From JACGMN01 sp964522635 (GTDB lineage Archaea > Halobacteriota > Syntropharchaeia > Alkanophagales > Methanospirareceae), in contig CAZFWT010000066.1 of the NCBI GenBank assembly GCA_964522635.1, positions 1 through 8,422 on the forward strand: DNA of 8,422 nt, in the 5' to 3' direction. The notes under the pieces were generated by a model that made no database searches, was not told the origin of the DNA, and saw nothing but the letters and a program-made list of their open reading frames with translations. How positions within the stretch are numbered: the first letter of the stretch is position 1; each line of letters opens with the position of its first letter. Below, piece by piece: positions 6,575 through 8,422 of the stretch. The translations under genes were made by a program, and so were the position numbers.

Positions 6575-7186
6575 ATGAGAGGCTATCCGCATGAGAAGCG
6601 GGGGAAGATGGAGAAGGGTACCGCCGGACGGCAGAAGCGGAAAGAGCTATACACACGCATCCTCGATTTCCTCCCTTACGGCCATCTCGATGATGCCCGG
6701 CCTGTCTATCAGAAGAGGCCGCTGGCACAGGCGGTGGGTGAAGATCAGTTCGTCTTGATTGAGCTCTCCCCGAAGAAGGATAAAGTTTTTGAGCTCTACG
6801 AGCGGGTGTATATCGGCGAGGGCGAACGTGAGAAGATCGATCATGTCATCAAGCGTTTGCGATACGAGGAGCTAACGCCGACGGCGAAGGTTGAGCTGCA
6901 CTACGTCCTGGCGATCATGGTCAAGGAGAACGAGGAGCGGTTCATCAAGGCATTCAACACTGCGAAGCCTATCACGACGCGACTGCATACGCTCGATCTC
7001 TTCCCAGGCATCGGGAAGAAATTGATGTGGGCGATCGTGGAGGCGCGGAAGAAGGGCGAATTCGCCAGCTTCGAAGACCTCACCAAACGCGTGAAAGGGC
7101 TCCACCACCCCGAGAAGATCATCGCCAAACGGATCGAGGACGAGATCATCGATGAGCACATCAAGTACCGGCTCTTCACGCCCTAG
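6575..7186 (+). CDS. DUF655 family protein (helix-hairpin-helix, probably nucleic-acid binding)
   Basis: This is the archaeal DUF655 protein usually coded beside rpoF; no biochemical function is firmly known to me. The N-terminal half (about 24-115) begins with the family signature YTRILDFLPYGHLDDARPVY and AQAVGEDQFVLIEL, predicted beta-rich and perhaps OB-like. The C-terminal part carries a clear helix-hairpin-helix: LHTLDLFPGIGKKLMWAIVE (137-156), then a GEFASFEDLTKRV segment, as in DNA/RNA-binding and repair proteins. The protein is basic, fitting nucleic-acid contact. GGGAGGGGA (6555-6563) lies 11 nt before the chosen ATG; a second ATG at 6608 would remove a charged, poorly conserved-looking 11-residue lead. 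The ksgA (16S rRNA dimethyltransferase) gene that often follows is not seen: the gene ends 45 nt before an assembly gap. Confidence 0.92.
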   Translation: MRGYPHEKRGKMEKGTAGRQKRKELYTRILDFLPYGHLDDARPVYQKRPLAQAVGEDQFVLIELSPKKDKVFELYERVYIGEGEREKIDHVIKRLRYEELTPTAKVELHYVLAIMVKENEERFIKAFNTAKPITTRLHTLDLFPGIGKKLMWAIVEARKKGEFASFEDLTKRVKGLHHPEKIIAKRIEDEIIDEHIKYRLFTP

Positions 7187-7194
7187 AGTAGAGG

Positions 7195-7231
7195 ATCTTT
7201 AGGCTTGCTCTATCTAATTTGGAGAACGAAC
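7195..7231. repeat. 37-base direct repeat, copy 1, directly left of the gap
   Basis: This segment, starting ATCTTTAGGCTTGCTC and ending GGAGAACGAAC, is identical over all 37 bases to 7332-7368. It is the last known sequence before the Ns. The simplest reading is that the left contig's end overlaps the right contig's start; a true multi-copy or tandem repeat is the alternative. Confidence 0.9.
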
Positions 7232-7331
7232 NNNNNNNNNNNNNNNNNNNNNNNNNNNNNNNNNNNNNNNNNNNNNNNNNNNNNNNNNNNNNNNNNNNNN
7301 NNNNNNNNNNNNNNNNNNNNNNNNNNNNNNN
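7232..7331. other. Assembly gap (100 Ns)
   Basis: Exactly 100 unknown bases, a conventional placeholder for a gap of unspecified size. The true distance may be zero or even negative, because the flanks share 37 bases. Any protein frame read across it is meaningless. Confidence 0.98.
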
Positions 7332-7368
7332 ATCTTTAGGCTTGCTCTATCTAATTTGGAGAACGAAC
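7332..7368. repeat. 37-base direct repeat, copy 2, directly right of the gap
   Basis: Perfect copy of 7195-7231, beginning at the first known base after the Ns. No third copy is visible in either flank. Confidence 0.9.
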
Positions 7369-7580
7369 AAAGGCGATAAGCGTCGTCAAGAAACTATTTG
7401 GCGAGACTATGCCCCAAAAGAAGCTCTCGCCCTATACTGCTGATCTGTAGATTGCGGGACTCGCCCAGAGAAGAGACCAATAATCACGAGATCTACCGTC
7501 CTGAGTGAGTGGGATGAGTAAGGCTCTGGTTGAGCACTCGCAGAAGAGGCGCTCTCTGACATTTGCGATCGGATCAAGAG

Positions 7581-7641
7581 CATTATAACACGTTTTCCAC
7601 TCTAATAAAATAAGCGGAATAAGAAAACGTGAGAACTCAGC
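7581..7641 (+). promoter_or_regulatory. Promoter region of the S16 protease gene with a 9-bp inverted repeat
   Basis: Two TATA-like elements are visible: CATTATAAC (about 7581-7589) and CTAATAAAAT (7602-7611). The second lies 31-40 nt before the ATG at 7642. A perfect inverted repeat, CACGTTTTC (7589-7597) and GAAAACGTG (7623-7631), brackets the second element with a 25-nt spacer. The arms are in operator position around the TATA box, or could form an RNA stem in a longer leader. Neither role is proven. Confidence 0.5.
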
Positions 7642-8422
7642 ATGGACCGCAAAAACGCCGTTAATATCGTGCTTACCCTGCCGCTCCTTTTTTCGGTCTC
7701 CACCTCGTACCTCCTGTATCAGCACCAGCAGGAGCTCATTGAGCACCTGCTCGAAGCCCAGCCTGCCAGAACCGAACCGCCGCAAATCTTTGAACAACCC
7801 TCCGAATCAATCAGACCCGCGCGGGTCATCGGACGAGCGCGAACATTGTCGCGGTGGGCAGCGACACCCGCCAGGGCCTGATGGGCACGGTCACGGTCGA
7901 GGTGAAAGAAGGAACGGGAAACGTGCTGGTGAATACGAACCCCTTCCTTCTCGAGCCGGACCGGACACGCAATACTCGATCCGGGAAGCTGTGGAGGCTG
8001 CTGCGGCCTTTTCACAGGTGAACATAACGGGTAATGACATTCTCATTTCCTTCGTGATCAACGGCACCGTGATCGGCGGCCCGTCAGCGGGAGCGGCGAC
8101 GACTATCGCTACGATCGCGGCGCTCGAAGGGAAGACGGTGCGGCTCGATTATGTTCTTACCGGAACGATCGAAGAAGACGGCTCTATCGGCCAGGTCGGC
8201 GGGGTGTTCGATAAAGCGGTCGCGGCGGAGAAGCACAATATCACGCGCTTCCTCGTACCCTATGGTCAGAAGACAGTAGTGTATTAAAAACGAGCAGCGG
8301 CTGGAAGAGCAGCAGATCTTCGGCTTCACATTCTCACGCGTCTACTACATGCCCATGGGTGACTCGATGGATGTGCCGGAGGTGGCGAGCATCGGAGAAG
8401 CGGTCTCCTACATGGTTCTGTA
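7642..8422 (+). pseudogene. Membrane-anchored S16 (Lon-like) archaeal serine protease, broken by three frame changes and cut by the window edge
   Basis: The pieces join into one archaeal S16-family protease of the COG1750 kind. The ATG at 7642 starts a single N-terminal membrane anchor (AVNIVLTLPLLFSVSTSYLL, residues about 6-25), so the catalytic part probably faces outside. The frame then changes near 7818-7823 (an extra CG in a CGCGCG run, or one lost base), giving SANIVAVGSDTRQGLMGTV and NTNPFLLEPD. A tandem CCGGA duplication (7956-7965) shifts it again to TQYSIREAVEAAAAF, GGPSAGAATTIATIAALEGK and TGTIEEDGSIGQVGGVFDKA. One extra base near 8284-8285 makes a TAA; past it EQQIFGFTFSRVYYMP continues to the edge. 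The Ser-Lys dyad is intact: Ser codon 8084-8086 and Lys codon 8213-8215. Homology and frame breaks are clear in the sequence. Whether decay is real or due to sequence errors beside a contig end is open. Confidence 0.82.

Larger units (their letters stand above)
7187..7641. other. Gene-poor stretch containing the assembly gap
   Basis: No convincing gene lies here. From left to right it holds 8 bases after the DUF655 stop, the first 37-base repeat copy, 100 Ns, the second copy, and about 270 further bases. A frame open from 7355 to the TAG at 7448-7450 reads ...VVKKLFGETMPQKKL..., protein-like but with no start, so perhaps a gene remnant. Inside it GGCGAGA (7400-7406) and TCTCGCC (7425-7431) could pair as a 7-bp stem with an 18-nt loop. 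A 24-codon frame from ATG 7514 has no supporting site. The right end is the protease promoter region. No tRNA-like fold was noticed. Confidence 0.7.

Noticed and set aside
7195..7368. CRISPR array in or around the gap
   Set aside because: The 37-base length is in the CRISPR repeat range, but there are only two copies, separated only by Ns, with no spacer and no third copy nearby and no cas gene in the window. The contig-overlap reading is simpler.
7432..7797. A 121-codon open frame on the minus strand opposite the protease N-terminus
   Set aside because: It runs antisense to the recognisable membrane anchor of the S16 protease, resembles nothing I know and has no convincing ribosome binding site. 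It is the only long frame touching the gene-poor stretch, so it deserves a database check but not a gene call.
7642..8422. Programmed ribosomal frameshifting in the protease gene
   Set aside because: Three different breaks with no slippery heptamer or shared context make programmed recoding very unlikely compared with decay or sequence errors.

Overview
The window looks like archaeal chromosomal DNA, most likely from a methanogen- or ANME-related euryarchaeote. Pointers are an archaeal-type phosphoglycerate mutase (ApgM), an archaeal S-adenosyl/S-inosylhomocysteine hydrolase, the RNA polymerase subunit Rpo4/RpoF next to a DUF655 protein, and a membrane-anchored S16-type archaeal serine protease. 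Promoter-like sequences are TATA-type and several genes lack Shine-Dalgarno sites. The exact lineage cannot be fixed by eye. Apart from the small protein and the new-looking regulator, the gene content is housekeeping; no defence system, complete mobile element or tRNA/rRNA gene was seen.

Layout. From 3062 down to 1, a minus-strand cluster runs: ADP-ribosylglycohydrolase family protein, a winged-helix regulator with an unusual C-terminal VNGK (DUF4430-like) domain, and glmS (glutamine:fructose-6-phosphate aminotransferase), which runs off the left edge. Spacings of 33 and 9 nt suggest one transcript. Divergent from it is apgM (3126-4370, plus). Convergent with apgM is a second minus-strand pair: adenosylhomocysteinase (6004-4757) and a 72-residue helical protein with an HxxxHxxxH face (4675-4457). 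Divergent from that pair is rpoF (6139-6510, plus), followed by a DUF655 protein (6575-7186). The rpl21e and ksgA genes that often flank this pair in archaea are absent on the visible sides.

Assembly gap. Just after the DUF655 gene lies a run of exactly 100 Ns (7232-7331). It is flanked on both sides by the same perfect 37-base sequence, the last bases before the gap and the first bases after it. That is the signature of two contig ends that overlap but were not merged, or of a break at a multi-copy repeat. To its right lie about 270 bases without a convincing gene, then a TATA-like region framed by a 9-bp inverted repeat. Last comes a broken gene (7642 to the right edge) for an S16/Lon-like serine protease. 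It has three frame breaks in about 0.7 kb, although the catalytic Ser and Lys codons are intact. All earlier genes in the window are unbroken.

Together the genes cover amino-sugar precursor synthesis (glmS), lower glycolysis/gluconeogenesis (apgM), methyl-cycle salvage (ahcY), transcription (rpoF) and probably RNA-related work (DUF655). The points most worth a second look are the regulator with its putative ligand domain in the glmS cluster, the small His-rich helical protein behind ahcY, the gap-flanking repeat, and the frame-broken protease gene with its operator-like inverted repeat.
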